The position numbers and the translations under genes were made by a program. From positions 1 to 64,000 of the forward strand of contig CAZQIC010000009.1 in the NCBI GenBank assembly GCA_964593555.1: a DNA stretch of 64,000 bases, read 5' to 3'. The number at the start of each line of letters is the position of its first letter. Position 1 is the stretch's first letter. Source of the DNA: CAZQIC01 sp964593555. GTDB taxonomy: Bacteria > Bacteroidota > Bacteroidia > JAFLBG01. Below are positions 1 through 9,454 of the stretch, piece after piece. The notes under the pieces are model-generated. The model made no database searches. It worked only from the letters and a program-made list of their open reading frames with translations, and was not told the origin of the DNA.

Positions 1-1765
1 CCTGCCTCCAGTCTGTTTGACTGCTTGGAGTAAACAATCCTGTGCTGTGGCCTGCTGTTATTAGATTGGCTCCCGCTTTTGTATAAACAGGTGTTGCGTT
101 CCAGGTTTCACCACAGTTGATGGAGTATAATACCTTTAAGGTTTCTGTCATATCCTGAGAGATAGATGCTGTACTTGCATAAGCTATTCTAAAAGTCATT
201 GTCATGTTGGATACCCATGACATATCCAATGATGGGCTTATCATATAATCTACATCGAATGCTCCAATGCCGGCATTAAGAACAATAGGAGGATTGTGAA
301 AATAGTCAATTGTTTGTGGACTGTATGCATTTAGCATTACGCATGATGCACCCGTGTAAGAGGCGGATGTTGATATCCCCCATTGTGATGCATTTAAACC
401 CGTGTTGATCGGGAACCAATAGTTATTAAAGTACCCTTGAGAATCAAAATTATCGGAGTAATTAGCCTGAAATTCTCCATTTGGCTGACTTACATAAATA
501 GATGTGGTTTTTGTTTTTGTGTCATTTCCCGAGGCGTTAGCAACCGTTAAAGAAACAGTTTGCCAGCCTTTAGCAGGCGCGGAATATACAACGCCTAAAC
601 TCTGCATCGTTGATGTGGAGGGGTTACCATTTGGCATACTCCAGCTCCAGCCTGTTGTCGCTCCTTTATTAGTGATTCCATAAAGACCTAAACCTGCTCC
701 CTGGCATATGAAAAATTTATTCGCGTAAAAATCTGCTATAGGTGCGCAAACCTGTGTTGGCGGCACATCCGTTCCCGTAGCAATTAAATTAGCTGCCGAC
801 CATAGATTTTTGCGATTAGCCGTTGCAGATTTGAGTGCTGCTCTCATTCTGGCTTTTTGACCATCAGTAAACATTCTGTTGCAAAATGAATAATCCATAT
901 AGTTCTGAACATTTTCCAGATTAGGAGTATCACAAACACTCAAATTCAAATTACATGAATATGTTCCTTTTGTTATAGGAGTATCACTTACGTTATCATC
1001 ACCACAAGCCACTTCAGGATTATTAGTGCTTCCCCAGGGATGAGATAAATTAAGCCAATGGCCTATCTCATGTGTAAGTACACGTGAATTGTTTGAATTT
1101 GATGTTCCTATACTTCCTACGTAGCTATTGATAATTACTATTCCATCCTTCTTAAAATTTACACCAGCAGCAGCAGAAGGAGGATATGCATAAGCCGAAG
1201 CTGTAGTTATTTCAAGGGACCTTACCACCCATACGTTTAAGTATTTGGAAGGATCCCATTGGTTTAATTTTGAATGGTCGTGCGCAGTAATTGTTTTATG
1301 AGTATAAATTCTATCAATACCATTTGTACAATTCCCATCAGGATCTTTTGATGCTAAGCGAAACTCTATTTCACAATCGGCAGCAATTGGCCTAAATACA
1401 GGAACTATAGATGATGTATCTGCATTCAATTTACGATAGTCCCTATTCAAAATATTAACCTGATCGAAGATCTGTGCATCAGAAATATTCTCGGTACCAT
1501 ACAAGTGCAAAACATGGAACACAACAGGGATCACATAAACAGGACCGGTATCAACACTTTCTATACCGGGCCTATGAGAGTTTATGATCTGTTGAATTTC
1601 CTCTTCATAATTGGCTTCCTTTTCTAATATAGAAGGATCTATATCAATCAGTTTTTGTCTGGCTTCGGTGGAACCACAATGCAGCTGAGCAAACGAACCT
1701 GTGAAAGTAAAAGAAGCTGCAATGATTAGCAGACACAATTTTCTTTGAGTAAATGATATTTTCAT
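1..1765 (-). CDS. Secreted M43-family (cytophagalysin/pappalysin-like) zinc metalloprotease, C-terminus beyond window
   Basis: About 588 residues are visible from an ATG start; the frame is open through position 1, so the C-terminus is missing. Residues 1-26 form a signal peptide (lysine/arginine-bearing start, hydrophobic core, ending GSFAQ). The zinc-binding helix HEIGHWLNLSH lies at about residues 232-242: the two zinc histidines, catalytic Glu and third ligand are present, with Asn where the classic motif has Gly. A downstream NYMDYS segment fits the Met-turn. A PKD-like segment and a long beta-rich region follow the protease domain. Family knowledge: Bacteroidota M43 proteins are usually exported, often by T9SS with a C-terminal sorting domain; here that domain would lie off-window. 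The substrate is unknown. Confidence 0.88.
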   Translation of the reverse strand, partial: MKISFTQRKLCLLIIAASFTFTGSFAQLHCGSTEARQKLIDIDPSILEKEANYEEEIQQIINSHRPGIESVDTGPVYVIPVVFHVLHLYGTENISDAQIFDQVNILNRDYRKLNADTSSIVPVFRPIAADCEIEFRLASKDPDGNCTNGIDRIYTHKTITAHDHSKLNQWDPSKYLNVWVVRSLEITTASAYAYPPSAAAGVNFKKDGIVIINSYVGSIGTSNSNNSRVLTHEIGHWLNLSHPWGSTNNPEVACGDDNVSDTPITKGTYSCNLNLSVCDTPNLENVQNYMDYSFCNRMFTDGQKARMRAALKSATANRKNLWSAANLIATGTDVPPTQVCAPIADFYANKFFICQGAGLGLYGITNKGATTGWSWSMPNGNPSTSTMQSLGVVYSAPAKGWQTVSLTVANASGNDTKTKTTSIYVSQPNGEFQANYSDNFDSQGYFNNYWFPINTGLNASQWGISTSASYTGASCVMLNAYSPQTIDYFHNPPIVLNAGIGAFDVDYMISPSLDMSWVSNMTMTFRIAYASTASISQDMTETLKVLYSINCGETWNATPVYTKAGANLITAGHSTGLFTPSSQTDWRQ

Positions 1766-1904
1766 ATGTAATAGTTAAATGAGATAATTAAAAAACAGAG
1801 TTTCAAACATTACTAAAGTAACACTTCCTGACCAAAAGTAAAGGAGGATTGAATAAAAGGGGGGTTTAAGGGATGATAGGCTGATTAAAGCTGAGGAGCG
1901 GGGT

Positions 1905-2432
1905 CTATTTTAACAGCCAGCTCCTAAAAACAGGAATCTCCCACTTCGAAAGCAATTCTTCTTTAATTGAAAGCAGATTATTAAAAACAATGGTGTTGTC
2001 CGTAACAACTCCGGAGTCAATTAGCTGTTCAAATTCTTTAAGCGAACACAGGTTAATTTTATTTTCATAATTTCTATAAGCTACATTAGTACGCTCCATC
2101 AATGATAGTTTCACTTCCTTTTCCAAGGATTGAATAAAGTGTACCGACTTATCAATACCACAGCCGCTTGCCGGGGCAGTTTTTTCATCCACAACTACAA
2201 TAATAAAACAATTGTGAAGCACCTCAATGCAAGCATCCATCTGGTTACCATGAGAGGTCCACTGATCGATAAATTCAGATGCCTTTTGTTTTATGGTTGC
2301 AAGTTCATTATCATTAAAAAATCGTTCGGATTGATAAACCCAAATACGTGAATGAGCCGGAAGAGAGTTAAAATCTTCCGGCTGTATATTTTTATAAGTT
2401 ATTTGGTCAGATGGAATACGCCATATAAACAT
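1905..2432 (-). CDS. Conserved Bacteroidota protein of unknown function (175 aa)
   Basis: A soluble 175-residue protein with no signal peptide or membrane segment. It resembles a conserved Bacteroidota family that databases often label 'ABC transporter ATPase', but no Walker A or signature motif is visible, so that label is not supported here. Recognisable features are a WVYQ segment near residue 30, a WTSHG segment near residue 58 and SGCGIDKSVHFIQ near residue 90. It is the last gene of the minus-strand run headed by the amidase gene, 41 bp after the CCG-domain gene. Function unknown. Confidence 0.8.
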   Translation of the reverse strand: MFIWRIPSDQITYKNIQPEDFNSLPAHSRIWVYQSERFFNDNELATIKQKASEFIDQWTSHGNQMDACIEVLHNCFIIVVVDEKTAPASGCGIDKSVHFIQSLEKEVKLSLMERTNVAYRNYENKINLCSLKEFEQLIDSGVVTDNTIVFNNLLSIKEELLSKWEIPVFRSWLLK

Positions 2433-2473
2433 GTCGGTTTGTATGCATTAGGTACCTGGCTATTTCATGATTT

Positions 2474-3265
2474 TTACAAATCGTTAGCCTGAGCAATAAG
2501 TTCAGCCACATCCATCACCTTTACCTGCTGTTCTTTATTAAAATTCTTAACACCATCTGTCATCATGGTCATACAAAACGGACAGCCGGTTGCAATTACA
2601 TCCGGGTTTAATGCAAGCGCCTCTTCAGTGCGATCAATATTTACTTCTTTATTACCGTTCTCCGCTTCTTTGAACATTTGAGCTCCCCCGGCACCACAGC
2701 AAAAACCTTTTGCGCGGCTTCTTTTCATCTCCGCTAATTCAACATCCAATTTTTGTATCACTTCTCTTGGCGCCTCATACACATTATTACCTCTGCCTAA
2801 ATAACATGGATCATGGAACGTAATTTTTTTTCCTTTAAATCCGCCACCTTTTACACTCAGCTTTCCCTTATCAATAAGTTCCTGCACCAATTGGGTGTGA
2901 TGAATTACTTCATAATTACCACCCAAACCAGGATACTCATTTTTAAGAGTATTAAAACAATGCGGACAACCAGTAACTATTTTTTTAACTGCATACCCAT
3001 TTAAGACAGTAATATTGCTCATCGCCTGCATTTGAAATAGAAATTCATTACCTGCACGTTTTGCAGGATCGCCGTTGCAAGACTCTTCTGTACCCAATAC
3101 TGCGAACTTTATCCCAACATGATTTAGTATTCTTACTATTGCTTTAGTGATTTTTTTTGCACGGTCATCAAAACTTCCGGCGCAGCCTACCCAAAAAAGC
3201 AACTCGGGAGATTCGCCTCTTGCCGCGTAATCGGCCATTGTTTGTATGTTCAGATTTTCGCTCAT
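2474..3265 (-). CDS. CCG-domain (Fe-S)-binding oxidoreductase subunit (HdrB/GlpC/LutA-like)
   Basis: A soluble 263-residue protein with two cysteine-rich CCG-type modules. Visible elements are a WVGCAGS segment near residue 28, GCPHCF near residue 100, HDPCYLGRG near residue 152, FCCGAGG near residue 188 and GCPFC near residue 228. In heterodisulfide reductase subunit B and related proteins these cysteines bind an Fe-S cluster and handle thiol/disulfide or quinone-linked electron transfer. Only 6 bp separate it from the upstream gene for a membrane-anchored di-cluster protein, so the two probably form one membrane electron-transfer complex. Electron donor and acceptor cannot be read from sequence. 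Confidence 0.88.
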   Translation of the reverse strand: MSENLNIQTMADYAARGESPELLFWVGCAGSFDDRAKKITKAIVRILNHVGIKFAVLGTEESCNGDPAKRAGNEFLFQMQAMSNITVLNGYAVKKIVTGCPHCFNTLKNEYPGLGGNYEVIHHTQLVQELIDKGKLSVKGGGFKGKKITFHDPCYLGRGNNVYEAPREVIQKLDVELAEMKRSRAKGFCCGAGGAQMFKEAENGNKEVNIDRTEEALALNPDVIATGCPFCMTMMTDGVKNFNKEQQVKVMDVAELIAQANDL

Positions 3266-3271
3266 CAGCTT

Positions 3272-4582
3272 TTATTCTTTTGCCCAGTTTAATCTGTCAG
3301 CAGGTGAAAACTGCCATGGTGCACCATTATTTTCCACGTTGGTAAACATTAAATTTAATTCCTGCGGTGCAGCACTTTGTTCCATTACAAGATATCTTCT
3401 CATATCAATAATAATAGCCAATGGATCAATATTCACAGGGCATTCCTGCACACATGCGTTACATGATGTACATGCCCAAAGTTCTTCCGGAGTAATGTAA
3501 TCGTTCAATAACGTTTTACCATCATCAACAAATGCTCCTTTGTTCTTATCTATATTTTTCCCAACCTCCTCTAACCTATCCCGTGTATCCATCATTATTT
3601 TACGAGGCGATAGTAATTTACCCGTTTGGTTGGCAGGACAAGATGATGTACATCTTCCGCATTCAGTGCAACTATATGCATCTAATAAATTTTTCCAACT
3701 GAGATCGGTTACATCTTTCACTCCAAAACGTAATGGCTGATCCGGATTAACAGGAGGCGGAGTAAAAGATGGATCCATCATGGCTTTTACTTCGTTTGTA
3801 ACCGAAGCTACATTTGTAAATTTCCCTTTCGGAAATAAATTTGAGTAAAACACATTCGGAAAAGCCAATACAATATGTAAGTGTTTTGAATAAGGCAGAT
3901 AATTTAAAAAACCAAGAATACCAATGATATGAAACCACCAGCAAAAACGTTCAATAAAAATAAGTGTTGATTCGCTCATAGAATAAAATAGTGGAGCTAT
4001 TATACCACTTACCGGAAACGAACCCGCATTTATATAATGTGCGCTTCCCATGTGCTGCAATGCCTGGTCGGCAGCGTTCATGATAAACAAAGCCGACATC
4101 AATAATATTTCGGAAATAAGAATGATGTTAGCATCTGAACGGGGCCAGCCCTCCAACTCCTTATTCATAAATCTTTTTAGCTTAATGATGTTGCGACGAA
4201 CAAGAAATACAGCACAGCCAAACGTAACCAGAAAACCAAGCACCTCGAAAAAACCAATCAGGAAATTATAAAAACCACCAAGGAAAGAAAATGCTCTGTG
4301 AGTACCTGCAGCGCCATCAACAAACATTTCCAGCACTTCAATATTTATTAGAACAAAACCCACATAGACAAAAATGTGCAACAATCCTGCAATGGGCCTT
4401 GTCACCATTTTGCTTTGGCCCAAGGCAACCAGGGTCATGATTTTCCAACGCTCGGCCTTGTTATCCGAAAGATCAACTTCTTTACCTAAATTAATATTAC
4501 GGATTATTTTTTTTGCGTTACGTGTAAAAAACACTACCGCTCCAATGAGTAATAGAATGAAAACGACACTTGCAATTCCCAT
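3272..4582 (-). CDS. Membrane-bound (Fe-S)-binding reductase subunit (NarI/HdrE-like membrane domain plus 4Fe-4S dicluster)
   Basis: A 436-residue protein with an N-terminal membrane half (about five to six hydrophobic segments between residues 4 and 250) and a cytoplasmic C-terminal half. The C-terminal half carries two 4Fe-4S motifs: CTECGRCTSSCP near residue 300 and CTSCNACVQECP near residue 375. The architecture matches fused HdrE/HdrD-like or GlpC-type quinone-linked subunits. Its start directly abuts the end of the mce gene, and the CCG-domain partner follows 6 bp downstream. Inferred role: transferring electrons between the quinone pool and the CCG subunit. The exact substrate is unknown. 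Confidence 0.87.
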   Translation of the reverse strand: MGIASVVFILLLIGAVVFFTRNAKKIIRNINLGKEVDLSDNKAERWKIMTLVALGQSKMVTRPIAGLLHIFVYVGFVLINIEVLEMFVDGAAGTHRAFSFLGGFYNFLIGFFEVLGFLVTFGCAVFLVRRNIIKLKRFMNKELEGWPRSDANIILISEILLMSALFIMNAADQALQHMGSAHYINAGSFPVSGIIAPLFYSMSESTLIFIERFCWWFHIIGILGFLNYLPYSKHLHIVLAFPNVFYSNLFPKGKFTNVASVTNEVKAMMDPSFTPPPVNPDQPLRFGVKDVTDLSWKNLLDAYSCTECGRCTSSCPANQTGKLLSPRKIMMDTRDRLEEVGKNIDKNKGAFVDDGKTLLNDYITPEELWACTSCNACVQECPVNIDPLAIIIDMRRYLVMEQSAAPQELNLMFTNVENNGAPWQFSPADRLNWAKE

Positions 4583-5587
4583 TTATTTATGCAGCTTGTT
4601 ATTCTGTATATCCCGCTCTTTCTCTCTTTTCGCTTTTTTAGCCTTTTTAAGAGGAAAATAAATGCCAGGGTATTTTTCCATATCACGGATAAGGAAACCC
4701 ATTGAACTAGATGCAGAGTCGAGCTGATTATATAATTTCTTATCGTTAAGCAACATACCCATTGTACCTTCTCCTTTGTTGATTTTGTCAAGTATCACAG
4801 AAACATTTGCCATTGCACGGTTAACATTATCGATAGTTGATTTAAGATTTGACTTCGCTATACTATCGGTAATGTTTGTGATATTATTCAAAGCCTGAGT
4901 AATTTTCTCATTGTTATTAGCAATGTTAGCCGTGATAGATTCTATCTTAGAGAATATACTAGAGATGGTCCTTTTTTCTTTGGTAACAAGAGTATCTAAA
5001 GTTCGTGCAGTATGTTCAAACGTAACAATAGATTTTTTTATACTCTCGAAACTCTGAAGAATATCTTCACGTGCATCTTTATTAAAAATAACCTGGATCA
5101 CTTCTACAGCTGAATCAAGAGAAGAAACCAGTTTCGATATTTTTTCCTTCAACGGTTTTACTTCGTTACCAACTTGGTCACCTAGTGAAGCTTCGATATC
5201 CGATTTCAATGTATCTCCACTGGCAGCAAATACTTTATCCGTTCCAAGATTAATTTCAATTGCCTTGGAGCCAAGAAAATCTGAACTAATTATCTTTGCA
5301 ATACTATTCTTTGGAATATTAATATCGGAGTTATCGATTGTAAGAGTAACAATGATCGTACCGGGCGACTTAGGATTTAATGACAGATCCTTTATCTGAC
5401 CAATTCTAAAACCGTTGATCAATACAGGATTAGACTCAACAAGTCCATTTATCTGGTTATATTCAGCATAAAATACACGCTGACCGCTAAATAAATTCCG
5501 GCCCTTCAAGAAATTGAACCCGAAAATAAACAGAGCGATCGCCCCCAAAACTATAATACCCGCCTTAAGCTCTTTTGAAAGTTTCAA
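4583..5587 (-). CDS. MlaD/MCE-family lipid-trafficking protein
   Basis: 334 residues: one N-terminal membrane anchor (about residues 10-27), an MCE domain at about 38-115 (NGLVESNPVLINGFRIGQI, then a SSDFLGSKAIEI segment), and a long C-terminal helical or coiled-coil region (about 125-290) rich in Ile, Asn and Lys. MCE proteins such as MlaD form periplasmic rings that shuttle phospholipids between membranes. No MlaE or MlaF (permease or ATPase) gene is adjacent in this window, which is common in Bacteroidota where mce sits beside amidase. It lies 28 bp downstream of the amidase gene, in the same operon by spacing. Confidence 0.88.
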   Translation of the reverse strand: MKLSKELKAGIIVLGAIALFIFGFNFLKGRNLFSGQRVFYAEYNQINGLVESNPVLINGFRIGQIKDLSLNPKSPGTIIVTLTIDNSDINIPKNSIAKIISSDFLGSKAIEINLGTDKVFAASGDTLKSDIEASLGDQVGNEVKPLKEKISKLVSSLDSAVEVIQVIFNKDAREDILQSFESIKKSIVTFEHTARTLDTLVTKEKRTISSIFSKIESITANIANNNEKITQALNNITNITDSIAKSNLKSTIDNVNRAMANVSVILDKINKGEGTMGMLLNDKKLYNQLDSASSSMGFLIRDMEKYPGIYFPLKKAKKAKREKERDIQNNKLHK

Positions 5588-5615
5588 TGCATCAAAATTT
5601 AAATCCGTGGCAAAT

Positions 5616-6869
5616 TTAAGGTTTTACCCGTTTAACTGCATCATTTAATGGAATTCTTTTTCCGGCCCTAAAAGCCACTACAAAAGCATCTCTATACCCT
5701 TTTTCCCTTATTTCCTTCTGTAAACCTGTTGCAGGATTCAACAAAACATAGTTACCTGATGTGTATTTATAAGTTCCTCCTTCATCATACTCAATGATCT
5801 CTTTCATTCCTTTAAATTTCTCGGAGCCCATTTCAACTTTTTTATCCGATGACATAAATTGCACCCGAAAAAACACTGTATCAGAAACTATAATAGGATC
5901 CTTTTTCTTAGGCACAATGGCCTCATCCTTCTTCTTTACATCAACAGAATCCATCTTGGGTTGAATAACCGGCTCAACTCTTTTTTCTTCAATAATTACG
6001 GGGGCTGCAACTTCCTTGCTTTCAACAGTATCTTCGGGTGAAGGTTTATAGGGTTCTTTATTTTGCAGCGCATCATTATATTTTTTATTCGCGCCTTCGA
6101 GTTCATTTTTATAATCCCTGAATGCAAGAAACAAACTCGTTGCAACATAATCCTGCCCCCTTACCGAACCTAAAAACTTTTCTTCCTCCGGATTAGTCAA
6201 AAATCCAATCTCTGTTAAAAGACTTGGCATTTTTGTTTTCCATAACACTAAAAAACCTGCCTGCTTTACTTCTTTATCTTTTCTGTTTGCCTTTTCTTTA
6301 TAATATTTCTGAATCTTTGATGCGAGACTTAGGCTTTGTTCAAGGAATACGTTTTGATACATACTGAAAATTATTAATGCTTCATCTGAATTAGGATCAA
6401 AGCCATCATAATTCTTTTTGTAATCATCCTCCATCAAAATAGAAGAGTTTTCTCTCTTCGCAACATCCAGATTTCCTTTTGTTTTGTGAAGCCCCATTAT
6501 ATAAGTTTCCGAACCGCATGCATCTTTATTTACAGAAGCATTGCAGTGTATACAAATGAACAGATCCGCATTGGCTTTATTGGCAATATTTGCACGCTCA
6601 TTTAACTCTATAAACACATCTGTTTTGCGGGTATAAATAACTTTTATTTCTGGGAAATTCTCCTCAAGGTATTTACCCAGCTTAAGCGAGACAGCGAGTG
6701 CAATATCTTTCTCTTTAAATTTAACACCATGACAGCCCGGATCTTTACCTCCATGGCCCGCATCAATCACAACAGTTTTCACCCCTTTAAATGGCGCGAA
6801 TCTTGCAGTGAAGGACGAAAGCAAAAAAGCTACAGATAAAATAAGCAGCAATTCTATTCGTTTAAGCAT
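5616..6869 (-). CDS. N-acetylmuramoyl-L-alanine amidase (Amidase_3) with C-terminal SPOR-like segment
   Basis: 417 residues with an N-terminal signal or anchor (about 1-24). The Amidase_3 domain spans about residues 30-255: the zinc-site segment VIDAGHGGKDPG, a CIHCNAS histidine segment, and the catalytic-glutamate segment LLTEIGFLTNPEEE near residue 220. A low-complexity Lys/Glu/Pro linker (about 260-330) leads to a C-terminal domain of about 80 residues (FFRVQFMSSDKK onward) resembling a SPOR peptidoglycan-binding domain. The enzyme cleaves the amide between MurNAc and the stem peptide in the periplasm. It heads the minus-strand run and is divergent from lptD with 86 bp between the starts. 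Confidence 0.92.
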   Translation of the reverse strand: MLKRIELLLILSVAFLLSSFTARFAPFKGVKTVVIDAGHGGKDPGCHGVKFKEKDIALAVSLKLGKYLEENFPEIKVIYTRKTDVFIELNERANIANKANADLFICIHCNASVNKDACGSETYIMGLHKTKGNLDVAKRENSSILMEDDYKKNYDGFDPNSDEALIIFSMYQNVFLEQSLSLASKIQKYYKEKANRKDKEVKQAGFLVLWKTKMPSLLTEIGFLTNPEEEKFLGSVRGQDYVATSLFLAFRDYKNELEGANKKYNDALQNKEPYKPSPEDTVESKEVAAPVIIEEKRVEPVIQPKMDSVDVKKKDEAIVPKKKDPIIVSDTVFFRVQFMSSDKKVEMGSEKFKGMKEIIEYDEGGTYKYTSGNYVLLNPATGLQKEIREKGYRDAFVVAFRAGKRIPLNDAVKRVKP

Positions 6870-6955
6870 GGGTCTGTTTATGTAATAAAACGATTAAACG
6901 TTTATTTTATTTAGTTTTACGACTCTTTTAGTTAAACAAAAATAGTACTTGAAGT

Positions 6956-9454
6956 TTGCGCACCCTTAAGGCCATACACTTATTTTTCATCCTTTTGGTG
7001 TTGATAACCGCACCTTTTAATGCATATGCTTCGGCCCCTGCCGATTCAATTAAGGCCTCTCCTGGAAATAGCTTACTCAAATCAAAGGTAGCCTACAAAG
7101 CCAGTGATTCTATACGTTTTAATATAGTTGAGCAAAAAGTGTACCTATTTGGTAATGCAGATGTAAAATATGAGGACATTTCACTAACAGCCTCATATAT
7201 CGAACTGGATTTAAACAGTAATCTCGTACATGCTAAGTTCGGAAGGGACAGTACGGGAAAAAAGATCGGTATTCCTAAGTTCGAACAAAATGGCACCGGG
7301 TTTTCTGCCGATAGCATCAAATATAATTTCGAAACTAAAAAAGGAAAAATTTCTGATGTTATTACCAAAGAAGGTGAAGGCTTTATACATGGTAAGGTTG
7401 TAAAGAAAGACACCAACAATGTTTTTTACATAAAGAAGGGGCGCTACACCACGTGCGACCTTGAACACCCGCACTTTTTTATCGGGGCAGACAAACTTAA
7501 AGTTATCCCCGATGATAAAATTATTACAGGCCCCGCCTATCTTTCAATTGCAGATGTTCCCACACCACTCGTTGTACCATTCGGATTTTTTCCAAACAAA
7601 AAAGGACAAAGCTCAGGCATAATTGTACCTACTTACGGTAAATCACAGGAGCTGGGCTTCGCTCTTAGAGACGGCGGCTACTATTTCGGGATCAATGATT
7701 ATATGGATATGGCAATCAAGGGCGATATATACTCCTACGGTAGTTGGGGTTTAAAAACATTGACCAACTATAAAAAAAAGTACAAGTACGATGGAAGTTT
7801 TAATTTAAACTACGCTCGCATCCTTACAGGTATTCCGGAAACTCCTGACTTTAGTTCAAAGAATGATTTTTTTGTACGCTGGTCACATACTCAAAACCCT
7901 AAAGCAAAACCCGGACGAAATTTTTCTGCCAATGTTAACGGAGGAAGCAGCAATTACAATAAATACAATTCGACCAATAGCAGGGACTATTTGACAAATA
8001 CATTTCAGTCCAATGTTAATTATAACAAAACTTTTAATCTTTTTAAAACACAATTTAATTTTTCGGCCAGTGCAAGACACAGTCAAAATACAAATACAAA
8101 AATTGTGGACCTTAGTTTACCCGAACTTGCTCTTGCATCAAACAGAATATTTCCATTTAAAAACAGCAATAGGATAGGAGCAAAATGGTATGATAAAATT
8201 GGGTTTAGCTGGACAAGTACAGCGGTTAACAGTATAAGCACCTATGATTCGCTTTTGTTTAAGGAACGATCGTTAGACATTATGCGAAACGCAATGAGGC
8301 ATACCGTGCCCATAAGCACTTCGTTTAATATTTTAAAATATTTTACATTAACACCAAGCATAAGTGCTTCATCTGTTTGGTATTTAAAAACTATAAATAA
8401 AACATATAACGCAGACAGCAACAAAGTATATACCGATACGGTAAACGGATTCCGTACTGCGAATGAAGCGAGCGCTTCTGCAAACCTGACAACAAAACTT
8501 TACGGTACTTACCAATTCAGGCATGGCACATTAAAAGCCATTCGTCATTTAATGATCCCAAGTGTTGGTGTTAGTTATCGCCCGGATTATAGCAATGAAA
8601 AATTCGGCTATTACCAAACTGTTGATATTGACAAATACGGTAAAACAGAAAAATATTCTGTATTTCAAAATGGAATATATGGATCACCCGGAAGCGGGAA
8701 GTCCGGAAATGTAAACATGAGTTTAAGCAATACTGTTGAGATGAAATTAAAACCGAAAGAAGACACATCGAACATCGACAGAAAAGTACCGCTTATTCAA
8801 GCCTTCAACATTTCAACTTCATACAATATGGCAGCCGAACATTTTAAGTGGGCGTTAATAAATTTAAACGGAAGAACAATGTTATTTAAAAAACTGGATG
8901 TTAATGCAAGTGCGGCCTTAGATCCTTACAGAATTGACACCTCCGGAAAAAGAATAGAACGCTGGGAATGGACCGCCAACCAACGCATTGGCAGGCTAAC
9001 TAATGTCGGGTTAAATTTAGGTACGAGCCTGCAGAGTAAGGAGCGGGATAAAAAAGAAAGCAAAAAAGGAACAGAGCAGGAGCTTGAATATATTAATGCA
9101 CACCCCAATGAATTTGTTGACTTCTCTGTTCCATGGACACTTAGTCTTTACTATTCCTTGCAATACTCGAAACCACAGCTTGTTAAAACTGTAACTCAAG
9201 CATTAAGTTTTAGCGGCGATTGTAACATAACAAAAAACTGGAAAATAGGTTTTCGTTCTGGGTATGATTTTGTACAAAAAGATTTTACATATACTTCTGT
9301 TGATATATATAGGGATCTTCATTGTTGGGAAATGAGTTTTAACTGGGTTCCATTTGGTTTAAGACAAAGTTATAATGTGAGTATAAAAGTGAAAGCAGCG
9401 GTGTTGCAGGATCTAAAGCTAAACCGTAAAAGAGAATGGTATGATTTTCAGTAA
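6956..9454 (+). CDS. lptD: LPS-assembly outer-membrane protein LptD (OstA family)
   Basis: 832 residues with a signal peptide (about 1-25, ending NAYAS). An OstA/LptA-like beta-jellyroll follows (about residues 45-200, with repeated short segments such as YLFGNADVKYED). The rest is a large beta-barrel rich in alternating aromatic residues, ending in DFQ. LptD with LptE inserts lipopolysaccharide in the outer leaflet. The start is a TTG: an in-frame TGA lies two codons upstream (6950-6952), so no longer form exists, and the signal peptide begins at this codon. Its stop codon abuts the stop of the converging transporter gene with no spacer. Confidence 0.9.
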   Translation: MRTLKAIHLFFILLVLITAPFNAYASAPADSIKASPGNSLLKSKVAYKASDSIRFNIVEQKVYLFGNADVKYEDISLTASYIELDLNSNLVHAKFGRDSTGKKIGIPKFEQNGTGFSADSIKYNFETKKGKISDVITKEGEGFIHGKVVKKDTNNVFYIKKGRYTTCDLEHPHFFIGADKLKVIPDDKIITGPAYLSIADVPTPLVVPFGFFPNKKGQSSGIIVPTYGKSQELGFALRDGGYYFGINDYMDMAIKGDIYSYGSWGLKTLTNYKKKYKYDGSFNLNYARILTGIPETPDFSSKNDFFVRWSHTQNPKAKPGRNFSANVNGGSSNYNKYNSTNSRDYLTNTFQSNVNYNKTFNLFKTQFNFSASARHSQNTNTKIVDLSLPELALASNRIFPFKNSNRIGAKWYDKIGFSWTSTAVNSISTYDSLLFKERSLDIMRNAMRHTVPISTSFNILKYFTLTPSISASSVWYLKTINKTYNADSNKVYTDTVNGFRTANEASASANLTTKLYGTYQFRHGTLKAIRHLMIPSVGVSYRPDYSNEKFGYYQTVDIDKYGKTEKYSVFQNGIYGSPGSGKSGNVNMSLSNTVEMKLKPKEDTSNIDRKVPLIQAFNISTSYNMAAEHFKWALINLNGRTMLFKKLDVNASAALDPYRIDTSGKRIERWEWTANQRIGRLTNVGLNLGTSLQSKERDKKESKKGTEQELEYINAHPNEFVDFSVPWTLSLYYSLQYSKPQLVKTVTQALSFSGDCNITKNWKIGFRSGYDFVQKDFTYTSVDIYRDLHCWEMSFNWVPFGLRQSYNVSIKVKAAVLQDLKLNRKREWYDFQ

